Made by a program: the position numbers and the translations under genes
Part shown: piece after piece, positions 29,340-43,275 of the stretch
Position numbering within the stretch: position 1 is the stretch's first letter
Layout of the letters: each line of letters begins with the position of its first letter
Source: Gavia stellata
Lineage: Eukaryota > Chordata > Aves > Gaviiformes > Gaviidae
Direction: 5' to 3'
DNA: 64,000 bases
NCBI RefSeq assembly: GCF_030936135.1
Contig: NC_082602.1
Coordinates: 27,593,965-27,657,964, forward strand
Notes under the pieces: generated by a model
What the model was told of the DNA's origin: nothing
The model's input: only the letters and a program-made list of their open reading frames with translations
Database searches by the model: none

Positions 29340-32300
29340 AATGGGAAAGAACTTGATGCTTCATGCGTATTTTTGCACAGACCTTCTGAGGGATTGTAGC
29401 TGCGTACTGTGAAGATCGCACTCTGTTCTTTTAAGTTCCATACTGGAAATTTCCAAAGGTGTGTATGTTTAGGGACATGGCTGCTATACAGCACTACACT
29501 GCCACTCCAAAGACTACGCCCCATGTTTGTTGATGGGGATCAAGACTTGTTCGGAATTCATCAATGCATCTCCGAAATCCCAGAACTTGTGTTTATATTT
29601 ATCTTTAGCCAGACAGATACTTATGAAGCATAATTTCCTCTCTGCATGGAGGAAACATCCATGACTCTGCTTTCTGAACACTAATCAAAGGACATTTAGT
29701 TGTCTAAACAAGCTGCATCTGGTAATTAAAAGTCATTAAAAGGTGTAGAGCTCAGCCTGGCACCTGGCCAAACTGCACTTGGCTTAGGCCTTGACCAAAA
29801 GGATAAAAGTGGCTTTAGCTTTTTAAACTTCATGCTCTTTGAACATGACACATTACTGTCCCTCTTATCATCAACTGCACTTTAAATCTGCACTTTGGTC
29901 TTCTCATTTTCTGTCTGCTTCAGCACAACCCACAACTGTGTGCTTCAGACATAGCCTGGCTGCACGCACACTGAAGTTGTTCACAAAAAGACAGCACTGA
30001 ATGCACTGAGCTATTCCAGCTCTGTAAGACCCACCAGTATGAGACAGACTCACTGGAATGGCACACAGACTTCACTGGAGCAAGAGATGGGACCTCATAT
30101 TTTAAGATAATGTCCTCAGGACTGGAGGAATTTTCTCCCCCCTTTAGCTTTGTCTACCAGTTTTCTTTATATATATGTATAAACAAAAGGTAGCCATCAC
30201 AATTTTGATAGAATAAGAAAATTACAATATTTTAATCTCTGCAATGTTGTCGGTAACAAAGACACTGGTTTAATGTTTCTTGAGAACAAAGTGTTCATGG
30301 AACGTCTCTTCATGAGTCATTTTGCCAGTTTCTAACTGGAAAGAAAAAGGAGGTGGTGGTGGTATGATATAGAAGTGTCTTAAAAGGAAACTGAAAATAA
30401 ATCACATCTTGAGAACCACTGACTCTGCATTTAAAAGAGGAAATTTAGGTGAAGATTAAGTTGAGGATGCTGCCTGATGAAACACATTGATTAGTTCACT
30501 CAGGTTCCTAATGGGCAAGTGTCAACATCAAGGACATAATTTAGAGAGGTCCTGAGCTGCTTCACCTTTTACTGAAGTCAGTGATTGCCTCAGGTATTCA
30601 GAGCCACTGAAAGTCAGGTGTGTAGCTGGCACAATGCAATGAACTGAAGCAGACCTAGCTTCAGGTCATCAGCTGCCACTTCTGCAGTAACAGTGGTGGT
30701 GTATAAACTGGTGGTTAGAGCAGGAGAGGCAGTTTGAGCTACTCTTGGAGGTAACAATCGCCATCCTCCCATTCCCCCATCTGTCCTGCTCAATTTTGCT
30801 TGTAGCAGGTGATATCTGTAGACGTGGAGTCATGCTGCTGCTGGGTGTACGTGGGAGTGTTCTACCAGATGCAGAGATTGCTGCTTTCCCTGTTCCCAGG
30901 ACAAGAAGAAGCTGCACAGACTTGGAGCTTTCAATTGATGCCTCAGTCTGGCAGCTATAGAGATCAAATCATAGTTGAAGACAGCACCATTTTCTCTCAT
31001 GAAAGATGCTCCAGAAGCTGATGCTGGCACTGAAAAAGTTGAGAAGATGAGGCAGAACTCTACACTGCACATTCACTGCACCTGGAAGGGGGCTATGCTA
31101 CAGCACATCTGAATCACTTCTCAATTTGCAAGGGGGGCCCAAAGAGAAATAGTCTCAAAGCTGAACCAGCTGGCTTTGTCATGGCTGTCCTCTAGCAGCT
31201 TAAGGTGTGTTCATGGTTTAGAAACAGCCAAGTGATGATAACTTCTTATCTTCAACTTCAAAGGGAGCTGTGGAGCACAGGATAAAGTGTACATTGGTCT
31301 GATCATTCTGTCTTGATTGACACATAAATTACACGGCTAGTGAATCAGCCAAGAAGCTGATTAGAATAGTGCAGGCCCACACAATGACGGTTTGCACAGG
31401 GAAGAAGAAACCACACCTATTTCTGGGTAGCAACTGCAGTTCCCTCTGTGCCTTGGCTTTACAGAATGGAGCTGGGCAGCTACTAAACCAACCAGAGCCT
31501 CCTGAGTCACTCCCTTGACTCAATGCCCTAAGTCCACAGTTTGCACATCACTTGAGAAACTCACTGTGAGTAACCTCGGGCATGAATAAAAGTCTTGTGG
31601 GGAACTGATCATTGCTTTTGGGGTCCCAGGAGGTGAGTAATGTCAGGATGCAAAAAACCATTGCTAACTCAATCTCCCACATCCCAAGAGTCTTCAGTTA
31701 TCAAGAGAAGATGTCTTGGCTGTTTGCACTCATTAATATAAAAGCTGTACAGCTAGGGACTGCCTTTCCTCTCTCTCCTTCTGGCTTTATATAGCATTTC
31801 ACGCAACAGGAGGCTTGCTACGGCTTCTAAGGTTTATCACGGTGCAAATAATAAATAGCAATAATTATAATAAAGCTATATATGCATATGGAACATTATA
31901 AAACACTGGTCCTTAACAGTGAAGGACAAACTGAATTGTACTGGTCCAGAGAGGAGGGCCTGGGGTGTTCTGGTGGGAGACAGAGACTAGGAGTAAGTGG
32001 CTGAAGACTTGAGCTTGCTGCTTTTACTATTACCATGTAGGCAGGAGGAGTGGGACTGTTCAGCAGCTGTAGACAGCTGTCTACCTCTGCTCAGAGACAA
32101 GCCCGTACAGACACTAGGGTCCTGATGCCATCTTGGTGCTCTGCAATACAACTGCCTAATAGCTACTAGCAAGCAGCCCAGTCCAAGGGCTGGGGATGGA
32201 CATGTGCATTGTCCAGTGTATCTGCCACTGCTCCTGATAATGTAAGCTTTGGTGACAGGCAGATCTACACAAAACACACCTGTGACCTCTTAAAATCCCC

Positions 32301-35300
32301 CTGTCCTCTATGTAGCTTTTTATGCGCATTGATGCTTGGGTACATTTTACATCATGGCAGGCTGTACATCAGGAGTTGGCTGGCAGAGCCAGGAGTTATC
32401 ACCCATGTCAGACTCACCTCTAATGGCATCAAGGCTGGATGTTAACAGACCTGTTTGCAAAGGTGACCTGCTGTCATCTCTTCCTCTTTTTCTCTCCCTC
32501 CCCCTCTCCTCCCTTATCCATGGCAATTAGGGAGCTACCCCAGCTGTCCAGCAAACCACAGCTCTGGCAGGGAACACAGCTGTGAAGCAGATGGTCCTGA
32601 TCACTGCCGCTCTGAGGAGTATCACTGTGAGTTTAAACTAAGTAACCTTCATCCATAAAACTCCCCTCCTTCCCAGTGCTGGCACGACAAATAATCCCTT
32701 TCGCTTTGTCCTCTAGGTAGAGTTGCCTGCAACACATGCTGCATACAGTAGCAGAGCTATGAGCTGGACTGAGCCTCTTGTTTGATGCAGCTAGTTACTC
32801 ACAATCAGCCCACTGCCCATCTGCTTGGTCAAATATAAAAAAAACCAGTCCTTGATTATTTTATTTAAGAGAATGCAAAGTTTGATTCACAGGATCAAAT
32901 AATTTCCTATCCCATAGCTTTTAGAAAACTGCTGACTGTTTGCAAGCCCACCTGTGAACCCTTAAAACAGTTTTAGCACCAGTGTCTTTTAGACAAAAAA
33001 TATGCACCAGAAAATGCATTATTTGCTAACATTGCACATTAAATATTTCAGTCAGCCAGGCAGCAAAGGGACACAACAAATGCCAGATGACCTGGCTGTG
33101 GTGCTGCCAATATAAATAATGGAGAAAAGTCAAAGCAAACTGTTTACAAAGAACTGGCAGCATGAAAAAAAAACCCACTTTCTGGCAGCCCCAAAGAAAA
33201 TAAGATTTGATTTGTGAATTGCTCACCAGCCATACCCATGGTCGAAATTCCAAGCAATTAGTATTTCAAACAAACAATTCAACCAGTTCTACCTGCTGCC
33301 AGTCCAAAGCCTGCAAGTTTAAGCACCACTACAGAAAGCAACACAGGGAGTATGGCAGCGCAACAGTGCATACAGGACAAAAGCTGGAGACAACACTTAT
33401 CTTAGAGGTCTGCCTCAGAAAACGTTGAGTGTTGCCAAAAAAGCCTGATTCCTGTCTGCTATCTTGGCAGAAAATTCAAAACACACATTGGCAAAAAAAT
33501 CCTGATGGAAAATCTCTGCCGGGCTCAACTACAGCTTGCAGCAACTCACCTTCTACGCAGAGAGAGGGATTCTCACTAGCAGGATGGGAAATGCATGGAA
33601 GGGTGACTGAAAGGTCTCCGAGAGCAGTTTTCTTTTGCTCTCCCCTTCTCCAGCTCTGTACAGTCCTTTTCCCTGCTAAGTTTCAAAGGGTCATTTTTGG
33701 ATCAAGGATTATTTCAGAGCCCATAGATGATTTTCAGGAGACTCTAGGAACAGAACTGCCACTGATGCTCTGTCACTCAGGTAAGTTTGTATGTAGTGCA
33801 AGAACATCTCTCGAAAGTACCTGGGCACGGAGAATGAAATGAAACACTGTGCAAAGGACATACTCAAGATTGTGCATACAGCCCATAGCTCACACCCAGT
33901 CCAAGAAACCTGGCCAAGCACCAGGGATCACTGCAGGGGCAGTAAGGGAAGAAAGCACCAGAAGTGGTGCCGCAGAGACAGCTGAACTGCAACTGTGTCT
34001 ATACTGTTTGTGGTCCATCTTCTGTATCCCATCCCCAAGCTCTCTGGCCATATCTATAGTGCCAAGATCGAACTTTGCTTCCAAGAATGGATTTCCTCAT
34101 TATCCACATTGCTTACACACAAGCTTGTGCTAAGAGAGCGCATTAGCCATTAGCCTGAAGTCCACAGCAGCTTGGGGGCAGGCCCGGAGCATCAGCAGTG
34201 GCCAACACTCCTTCGCTTATGCAGTCCAGACTGATTTTGCAGCGTACTTTCTCCAGAACTTGGCTTGTCCTAAATGCTGTCTTGACACAATGATCTCAAA
34301 CTACCGGTTTCCTAGACCAAGACAAAACCAAGTACGTGGAGTGAAAGTCAATGACTTAACGGATGTGGCAGGTTTATACTCACTCTTGAGGTGGTGCCTG
34401 CAGTGTATGTAGACCCTCTATGGCCCTACCAGGTGCCAGAGAAAAAGGGAGCTTCCTGAGAGACTCACATCAATAAAGTGTAGAGTGCCATGCACAGCTT
34501 CTCCCATCACCATCCCAGACATCCCCTGATTCTGGGCGGGGGATCCCCAGCACCAGAAGCAAGCACAATGAGCACATCTTCTAACAAATTTATCAATGAC
34601 ATAGCTTTGCAGGTCACCAAGAGAACACACTTCAATCATTAGGGATTCTGTTTAGCACAGAAGGAAATGATCACCCAGGTAAAAAATTATTTGAGGCACA
34701 AGGAGATTTTAAATGTGTATTCAGTATGTTTATTTTTCTGTTTCGTAACCTGACAATTTGGGACCCATTGTGGATGAAGCACATTTCGCCCACCATTTTC
34801 AACCACAGATTTTCTGAGGAACCTGTGCTAAGTAAAAGAAGCATGTTGCCAAATTATTTTAGTCTACAATGGAGGGATTTTCCCCTCCCTTTAAAAATCT
34901 TTAGAAGTCTACAAGTTGAAAAAGGCTGGAAACTATTGTATCAGATCAGAGAAAACATGTTAAAAGCACAGAACATGCAGCACAACAATGTATACTATGT
35001 ATGGTTTGATCCTTTCTGCAAAGATCTTTCCTAACACATGGAACACACCTAGAGATTGGGGATTCAGGGTAGAAAGTAAATGATGATTCAAACTCAGTCT
35101 ATTTTATTAACACAGATCTTTACTGTGCCCCATGTATATGGCATGCCAGTCTGCCACTTTAGGAAACATTAAAGCATTAAAAAAAAAAAAAAAAAAAGCC
35201 AAGTCAAGTTTTTGAGCTTTTCAGTTTTTATGTTTGCACACAATAGGCTTTTTGCAGTCCCTGGATGGTGTGTCTGTGTTTGTTGATGTGTCTGTGCTCA

Positions 35301-38300
35301 TGTGTATGTTGATCATGAAACTGCCTTTGTTGTAAGTTTCAATTAGAAAACAAAAGGACATTGACTACAATCGGCCAAACCTGGTTTTGTACTCCAGCAA
35401 CATTATTGCAGATTTTGTGTGGCTTAAACAGGGATGGGTTTTTCCTCAAGAGTATATGGCGGTTAGGAGAAGGGGAAAAGACAGATCCAGAACCAGGATA
35501 ATCTCTACATTGTTTACAACAGAGGAAATAAATGATGGCTCAAAATCATTAGCTCACTAAAAATTCTCCATCGATTTCAGTTTTCACACCACTTTTATAG
35601 AAAAGTTTACAAGAAAAAAATATTTTTGTTTCCAACAGAGTTTGAAAATGATAAAAAGAGGAAAATTTCTTTTTGTTCCTTTCCTCATTTTTTCCCAGGC
35701 CACTAAGAAGAATTGTTGGGAACACAGGTTTTCCCAAAGTAAATGGTTTTAAAAAAATAAATTCAAAGCTTTTTAGAACATTTTTCAACATTTCTTTTTG
35801 ATTTTTATAATTTAAAATGAAAATCCCTCCCACTAAGGATTAAACAAAGAAAACCATGCATTTCTTCCAAAAATATTTGCTTAAATAGATCCCATTTGTG
35901 AACCCTCTTTGCTAACTTTTTCAAGCTGCAGTCTGGTTCTAGGCAGGGCCTGAAGAAAGTCACTGCTAAGTGAGGCTGGTACATTCTAAACCCAGAAATT
36001 ATAAGATAAGCATAAGACAGCTGATTTTCCAGATCTGAATGGCGGTAACACTTGGATATTGTTCCCACATAACATTTTTCTGGGATCGCTCTTTATAGTA
36101 AAGGGGGGGTGAAAGCACAAAGCTTTTATATCCGTATTTCCACTCCTTTAACAGGCAAATAAAAACATTTTTGAAACACATATTTCATGTACAATCATAA
36201 GGCTTGATTTTTCACTCAGTTCTTCCAGGTTTACATGGCTAAGACTCAGGAGTAGTAACTCGTCTCTCTGAGTTTCTATCTTCATATTTGAACCCTCCCG
36301 AGATTAAATGATGTAGCAGATACTGTCTGGCACTGCATTAATACTGATGGGATAAGAGTCTCCCCTTAGTTTGAAATCCATGTCAAACTGAAATCAAGGC
36401 ATTCCGATTTTTTGTGGAGAAGCAAGAGAAGGCCAGCCCAGTGGTGAATATATTCACTTGGAATATGCAAACACCTCTATAGTGATTTCAACCTGTGATT
36501 TTCACATTTTTCTCTCTAACCCTGTGATCAAACAGTCTGTCCTGGGCTGAAGGGGCTTTGAGAAAACATTTCCTTTAAAATAATAAGATTTCTGGGGGAA
36601 TTGTCAAGCTTGGGTAGCAATGTTTCTGAGGGGAAAAAAAGTGGTTTTGTACAAACATGTTAGAACAGCTGTGCTCTGTATATCCTGGGAAATTCTGACT
36701 ATCCCCCAGGCCCATGCATGATGAAGACTGAGGCCATTCAACAAATTTCCTAAGTCAGACTTTGAATGGAAGACTACAGAGTTCTACGAGATTTCTGTTC
36801 CAGAGATGGTCCCTGTCAACATGATCCTCCTCCTTCTCTAGGAAGGTATTTCCTGTGATTAGGCTCTCAAGCATTTCAGGGTGGTGCTCACTTTTCACTG
36901 CCAAAGTAAACAACAGAATGAGAAGTCCCTGCTGGGCTACTAAGGCGTTCCCTCTAAGGGAACATGCTCTGTTGTGAGCCCTGTTTATTGTTACTGATCA
37001 TTAGGGATTTATCATGGATTGGCATTTATCACAGTAAAGATTGGTGTTATTATGAGGGATGGGCATTTCAGTCTACATCAGCTTTTTATTCTCCTAGCTG
37101 CTTTACAACCATAAATTGATTTCCAAACATATGCTTATCTGAGTATTGCAAAAGAGTTTTAAATCAAGAAACTGGTTTCCATTAGCGTAAAGCTGGATTA
37201 TGCTTGTGTCTGTTGCATTTGTTTAGATCTGGATTAACACCATGCACTATAAAGGAGCAATCTGGATCTTATTTTGATTCTGAAGGCAACATCATACCAT
37301 CTGCAATAACTGCTTGTGGCAAGGTGTGTGAAACTGTTTTTATTCCTATTTCTAACTTCTCTTTATTTGCTGAACTGGTCCTCAGAAAGGCTTAAATCCT
37401 TCTTCCTGGCTGCTGTCATGCTGCACCTGCTTTTCCTGGGGCACACAGCCTCACCTGCCATGTGCAGGCTTGCAAAGCCCCAATTTAAATGGCACTCCTT
37501 TATTAGAGGATACATTCCAGAGGCATAAAATATTATTATCCGATATACATGGGTAGAAGACTGCTGATCTCCTGCAGGTCTGCAAGCACAAGATGGGACA
37601 TGAGACTCTTGGTAAAATCGCTCTCCAGAACACACCTCACGTGGCAGCTAGAGGCTTTGTTACATCTTTTTAGTACTGAGGTTGGAGACTGACTTGGAGA
37701 CCTTTCTCTCTCACACTGTAAAAATTACTGAAGTAAAGAATGAGTTAATCTTATGCAGAGCTAATAACACTTCTTCAGAGTTGCCTCTTTGGAAACATTT
37801 GCCTACGTTACCGAAATTTTGCCTCCATCACTTTTTTCTCTCTTCCCTTCTTCAAGAACTGCTAAGTATCCTCTTCAAGACATATATATTAACTGTTCTC
37901 TTTCTACTCCTTTCACAAATTTTTCCTTGTCTTCTCTTTTTAGCAAGGAGCTTTGGAATTTTATTAATTCCTAAGTTTTGCGGTCATAGGAGGGAAGGTG
38001 TTACTTCAATTCACATGACGGGCAGCAGAGTTGTGTGAGCTGTCGTATTGAAGTTTTTCAAATTTAGTACCTTTCCCTGGTCTATTCACTTCAACCGTGT
38101 CTTGAGCTACTCTTTATTTACAAAATGGAACAGCTCATTTAACTTACAGTGCATTGTTTCTACTCCTTGATTTAATACCTGAGACTTTAATTTACAAGTG
38201 CTAAGATTTTCAGCTTTCCTGACTATTTTTTCCAAAAAAAAGATCGCCATTCTTCCTGAGTTCTGCTGAAAGGATATTCATTCCCTTGAGGCAAGCAAAT

Positions 38301-38490
38301 ACACCATCAGATCTATACTGAGGGGGTAAGTTTTTATAAGCGTTTATTCATGATAGAAGCAATATTTATTTATTCAGAAATGTCAGCTATTACACAGAGA
38401 CACTCTGGTTACAGTATCAATTTAAAAGTGTTTTGTAGGCTACTATGTACACCTTTTCTAACTCAACCCCCCGCGCCCTCCAAAACCTCC
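29340..38490. other. intergenic or COL17A1 5' region; no gene recognised
   Basis: Unique, AT-leaning sequence with a 19-base A-run at 35179-35197. Open frames up to about 137 codons (33429-33842) show no family motif and no plausible splice context. I see no RNA gene or intact mobile element. Confidence 0.5.
35179..35197. repeat. poly-A run of 19
   Basis: Uninterrupted A-run after AAAGCATT. No recognisable retroposed gene sits before it. Confidence 0.85.
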
Positions 38491-38832
38491 TCACAGAATC
38501 ACAGAATCACAGAATCGCTACGGTTGGAAAAGACCTGTAAGATCATCAAGTCCAACCATCAACCTACACCACCATGCCCATTAAACCATGTCCCACAATG
38601 CCACGTCCACATGTTCCTTGAACACCTCTGGTGAGGGTGACTCCACCACCTCCCTGGGCAGCTTATTCCAATGCTTCACCACTCTTTCAGTAAAGAAATT
38701 TTTCCTAATATCCAGCTTAAACCTCCCCTGGTGCAACTTGAGGCCATTTCCTCTTGTCCTGTCACTAGTCACTTGGGAGAAGAGACCAACACCCACCTCT
38801 CTGCAACCCCCTTTCAGGTAGTTGTAGAGAGC
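38491..38832 (-). mobile_element. CR1 LINE fragment
   Basis: The 3' tail (TCACAGAATCACAGAATC on the plus strand) is at 38491. Reading on the minus strand, the end of ORF2 is open at 38796-38581 ([20 protein letters not shown] to [16 protein letters not shown]). Same subfamily as the copies at 4031 and 21846, opposite orientation. Confidence 0.95.
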
Positions 38833-40910
38833 TCAGTACATACTGAGAAAATGAAGAATTGGATTATTGCAAACAAGAAGTATGCAGTTAATAGCACCAA
38901 TAAAAATCTGGGTCCAGAATAAAAGATTGATACAACAGTTTTAAAGTATTTTGTTTTTTAAATGCTGTTTACAGTAAGCAAAGAGGCTATAAAGGCCAAA
39001 GCTGCTATATTCTATACTGCACACAAGGCCTATGGCAAGGATGCAGGGAGAATATGTGAGAGGGTAAGAAAAATACTTCATTTTTATCACATCTTGAATA
39101 AAAAGGGAACTCTGACCGCAGTTCTTCAAAGCGATGCAACCCAGAAGCTCATATCCCAATTTCAATACTGCATCCACAGAAGCTTTCATCTAGATATCTG
39201 AAAACAGGGCAAATGCTTTTGTCCTCAACAGAGGGATGGGAGGCTCACAGTGGAAGACATCAAATTAGGCTGTGATGAATTTGGTCACAGGTTCTAAATC
39301 ACTTGCGTACCAGTACAGTATCCTTCTCCTCCTAATTATGTGTCTTTAATCCATATGATTAAAATCTTAAGCCATTTCAAATTCATCAACCAATTTCTTA
39401 GGAAATGGAATAAGGTGGGTGGACTGAATGATTACATGTCAGACTTTCAATCCTTCAACAAAGATAATGATAGATGCACTGTATAGAACAAACAAAGTCA
39501 ACAAGTTTTGAACTATCTGTCATGGGTAATAAAAGCTACAAATGCCATAGCAGGGCATGATAAGCAACCCTTGACTCCACAAGAGCACATCAAAAACAGG
39601 CATTAGAGGAGTCATACTGTTCAGCAGATCTGAACCTGAGTCAGAGTCTGCTAAGAACTCATTCAGTAATGAAGTTATAGGTGTCTTTGTCTAGAACATA
39701 CTTTTATCCTGACTTTCAAGGTGAGGTGGTTGTTTACAAAAAGACAACTTTATATCAGCTTTGCAGAAAGCATAGTGGTCTTTCTTTGTTCAACCTGGTC
39801 ATTGAAAAGGTTTGGAGAGAGTAAAGTGTCTACAGTGTGCTGCCCGCTCCATAGTGGTTATCCTGGAGGTAATACAGATCAGAGCGAAGATCTGTTCATG
39901 AGGAAGCTGGAACAGACTGAAGTTGGGATCCAACTTTGTTCCACACTGGGATTTTTTTTTCAGATCTTGGCCAAAAGGTACAAGGTCTATCTTTCTTAAA
40001 TTCTGTTGTTATATATGGATTTTTATAAATACTCTATTTATCTCTTTCACAGTGCCTTTTATGTGTATCTTGTTGTGTTGAAATGAATTATAGCATTTGT
40101 GGACTTCCTTCTATTTTGATATCCAACACTTCAGTAACCTTGATCAAGTTTCACATCTACATATGACAACCTGGCACAGAATTCCTGAGCATACAAACGT
40201 TCCCAGTGAGACCGAACAACAGCCCAGACCCACAGGGAACAGTCACAACATTAGACTCTACACTTCTATTCAGAAACCATTGAGAAAAAAACAGAGACAA
40301 GGGTTAAAATAAGCCAGTCCCCTCACATTCTTTTTTTCCTTGACTCTGAGTTAATTATGAACAGGCATATGTAAAAGCTGGAAACTGTGGCTGGAGTTAT
40401 AGAGTAGTTAGAGACACACCATTTATCAATAGTTAGAATGAGAGTACATATTTGAGCAACGTTATAGAAGTCAAAAGTCATAGCTGGCAGCTCATTAACA
40501 AGTGTTTTTTAATGTTTTATGATCCCTCACTGTTCTTTAATCTAGATCATCTTTTAGTTTGCAGCTTTCTTCTTATGTGGGTTAAAAACAGTATTCAGCA
40601 CCATTCGTAGTTATTTTCTTTATGCTCCCATGCCCTCACACCTTTCCAAGTTTCTCGCTTTTCATTAGAGATTATGCTTCTGCAAGCAAATCTCTAGCCA
40701 GACACACCTTTGCCATACAAAACCACAAGTGATATGCTAATTCCAACCAAAAACTGTTTGTTGAAGGATAAACAAAGAGAAGATTTGTGGCCCAGAAGAG
40801 AAGAAAACAGATCAGTGCGGGTCTGTGGCCCTTTGATATTATTTATTTCTGCTTCATAAGAACACAGAAGTACAATGCAGTCTGTGGAATATCTACCCAT
40901 GTTTATTGGT
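38833..40910. other. intergenic; nothing recognised
   Basis: AT-rich unique sequence. Frames of up to about 92 codons show no known motif. Confidence 0.5.
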
Positions 40911-40943
40911 GTAGTAGTAGTAAAAATAGTAATAATAATAATA
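40911..40943. repeat. TAG/TAA trinucleotide microsatellite
   Basis: GTAGTAGTAGTAAAAATAGTAATAATAATAATA, an imperfect triplet run shortly before an old CR1 fragment. Confidence 0.85.
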
Positions 40944-41036
40944 TCTATAGAAATCATGCAGCTCTCATGCACAATGATCTTACAGTTAGTTCATCCACAG
41001 TTAGAACCCAGATGTCCCAAGCTGCTGCATCTACCA

Positions 41037-41220
41037 AGCACTGGAACAAGCTGCCCAGAGAGGTTGTGGAGTCTCCTTCTCTGGAGATAATCAAAGTTGC
41101 CTGGATGCATTCCTGTGCAATCTGCTCTAGGTGAACCTGCTCTGATGGGGGAGGTTGGACTAGATGATCTCCAGAGGTCCCTTCCAACCCCTATCATTCT
41201 GTGATTCTGTGATTCTGTGA
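41037..41220 (+). mobile_element. older CR1 LINE 3' fragment
   Basis: It contains ACTGGAACAAGCTGCCCAGAGAGG, then GGTTGGACTAGATGATCTCC and CCTTCCAACCCCTATCATTC, ending in three ATTCTGTG-type repeats. The sequence differs clearly from the other three CR1 copies (CTCCAGAGGTCCC in place of TTACAGGTCTT), so it is another subfamily. Confidence 0.93.
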
Positions 41221-42869
41221 TCTGTAACTCATTGTTACAGTCAAAATGACAATGTTAAGGTGACAACTGTAGGGCCAGCTCTCCAATATGCCAGAGCTGA
41301 TTGGGAAGTTTTTCTTTTCAGCAGGACTCATATTTCTATGGAGCTAGGCAGGAATGCTTCTTCATTTTAACTGCTGAGTTCTTTCACACATTTCTCCTAT
41401 TGGTTACAAGGAAAAGATGATCCTAAGCTGGCTGGGGTCACACTGCCTTGCACAATGGGGTTTCTCCTAGAATAATTAACCATTTTTGCAAAAGATGAGT
41501 ATTACAATTTCAGTTGCAATGAGTAAAGCAACTAAGATATAAACAAGGAATATTCAGAGAAAGGTAATGAGCAGTAGCTGGCTTTACTGGAAAAGCCTCT
41601 ACATAACCTGGTTCCTAGGCTCAGAGTTACTCTTTTACTCCTTCCTCTCCCCAGTAATGGCTATCAGTGATTCTATCACTCCTTCACATAACATTGCCTG
41701 CAAGAGGATCTCGTTTTCCAAACCAGCTTTTTTCCAGTGCCAAGAAGGCATTTAAAATCAAAAATAAAAGGAGAAATGGTGGCATGATGGCAAGTACACT
41801 GCGCTCCAGCTGCTCAGCTGGTAGGGCAGAACCCTGGGGAAAAAGGAAGCTTTTATTTTCAGTGTGTTGCTTGTACACTGACTTCAGACTAGCAGATTAT
41901 ATTTAAAATAGTTCTGAGTAAGACATTTGCAAGTGAACACTCAAAACTTGGATCCAAGCTATTTAAGTAGCCTCTGCTTCCAGTTCCTGGCAGTTTTTCT
42001 GACTTGGCTGTGAACCTTCTGACTGTGCCCATCTCTATTTTCATGTCTCTGCTTGAAAAATCCCATTTCTTATCCAAAGCACTTTCCCAAAAGCCAGGTC
42101 TGTTGTGTGTCACTTCTTCTCAGCAAGATGACTGGCTGGAAACTTAGTTGTTATTCAAACTTTTCATTTCAAAGCAATTCAGATTCTTATTAATTTGCTT
42201 CCATCAGAAGTTCAGCTTGTGAGACCTGTGATAACACACAGCCTTCTCTTATCAAAATCAAGGCACCCTGGGCTCATCCTCACTCCATATGTTATGTATT
42301 TCAGATGTTCCTGCTGGGATGGATCTTTCTGGATATATTTATTGTTATCGCAGGGTTGCCAGATGTGTGTTATGGTGGCTGCTTTCCCTACCCAGTGCCT
42401 GCAAAGGAACTGCTCTTTGGATTCTACTTTAATAACATCCATGACTAAAGTTGTCAGCTGAAGGCTTTGTAACCACAATACCTAAAGATGTTTTTAGTTT
42501 CCAGCATAAATTAAAGAGTTCAGAACACAATATTTACACCCCCCCCAAATAATAAAAATCTGTACTAAGAAAATTGTTCTGTTAGGTCTGATGGCAAGAT
42601 AAAAATAATAGATAGAACACAGTATAGGTGGTGATCTGAAGTGAAGAACCCTCACAAGCAAGTGTGTGTATTTTTGTAGTTTGGTACATTGAGTTCACTG
42701 AATCCAGTTTCTTTTGTAAAGATGAGGTACAGACAGGGAGTCCAGTAAGAATACTGACTCAGTGCTCCCCCTTCTGACAGAACAACATTTGCCTTAGCCT
42801 TTAAGGACAAACTCTGTGAGAGTCTTTATACATTTCTTTTGATGTACATGTGTGTAAGCACATAAAATT
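41221..42869. other. intergenic; nothing recognised
   Basis: Unique sequence with no motif-bearing ORF, RNA gene or clear repeat, apart from a short C-run near 42539-42546. Confidence 0.5.
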
Positions 42870-43275
42870 ATACAACTGTAGAAAATAAGGCTGAAAAGGC
42901 CTTCAATTAGGTCCATCTTGTCCATTTCTCTGTCCCAAGATCCAGCTCCACCTTAACTATTCTTGATAGACTTTTCTTCAAAAGACTTTTAAAAATTTCC
43001 ATGAGGTTTCAGAGCCTCCCAAGGTGATCTGGTCCATATCTCACCATACTTGCTATTAGAAAATGTCTTGAAGTTCCAAAACAAGTATCTCCTGCTTCAG
43101 CTGAGGATCACTTCCTTTCTTCCATTCTCAGTATAACTTATCTCCTTTCTTGCCACCGCCTTTTATGTATTTGAATGCTGTTGTCATGTATGCCATTAGG
43201 GTTTTCAACAGCAGACTAAGCTTTTCCTGTTCTTGCAGCTTTCCTCAGACACCAAGTTTCCTAGACCTCTGATCC
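42870..43275 (-). mobile_element. ancient CR1/L3-type LINE relic
   Basis: The plus strand reads like the reverse complement of old CR1 ORF2 ends. A GTCCATCTTGTCC block is followed by CCAGCTCCACCTTAACTATTC, then CCTTTTATGTATTTGAATGC with GTTGTCATGT, then CTTTCCTCAGAC and TTTCCTAGACCTCTGATCC. Many indels and no ORF. Judged from remembered consensus order, so borders are approximate. Confidence 0.6.

Noticed and set aside
33429-33842. 137-codon plus-strand ORF in the intergenic region
   Set aside because: No known domain and no promoter or exon-like borders.
35179-35197. Poly-A run as the tail of a processed pseudogene
   Set aside because: Sequence before it resembles no coding mRNA and no flanking duplication is evident.
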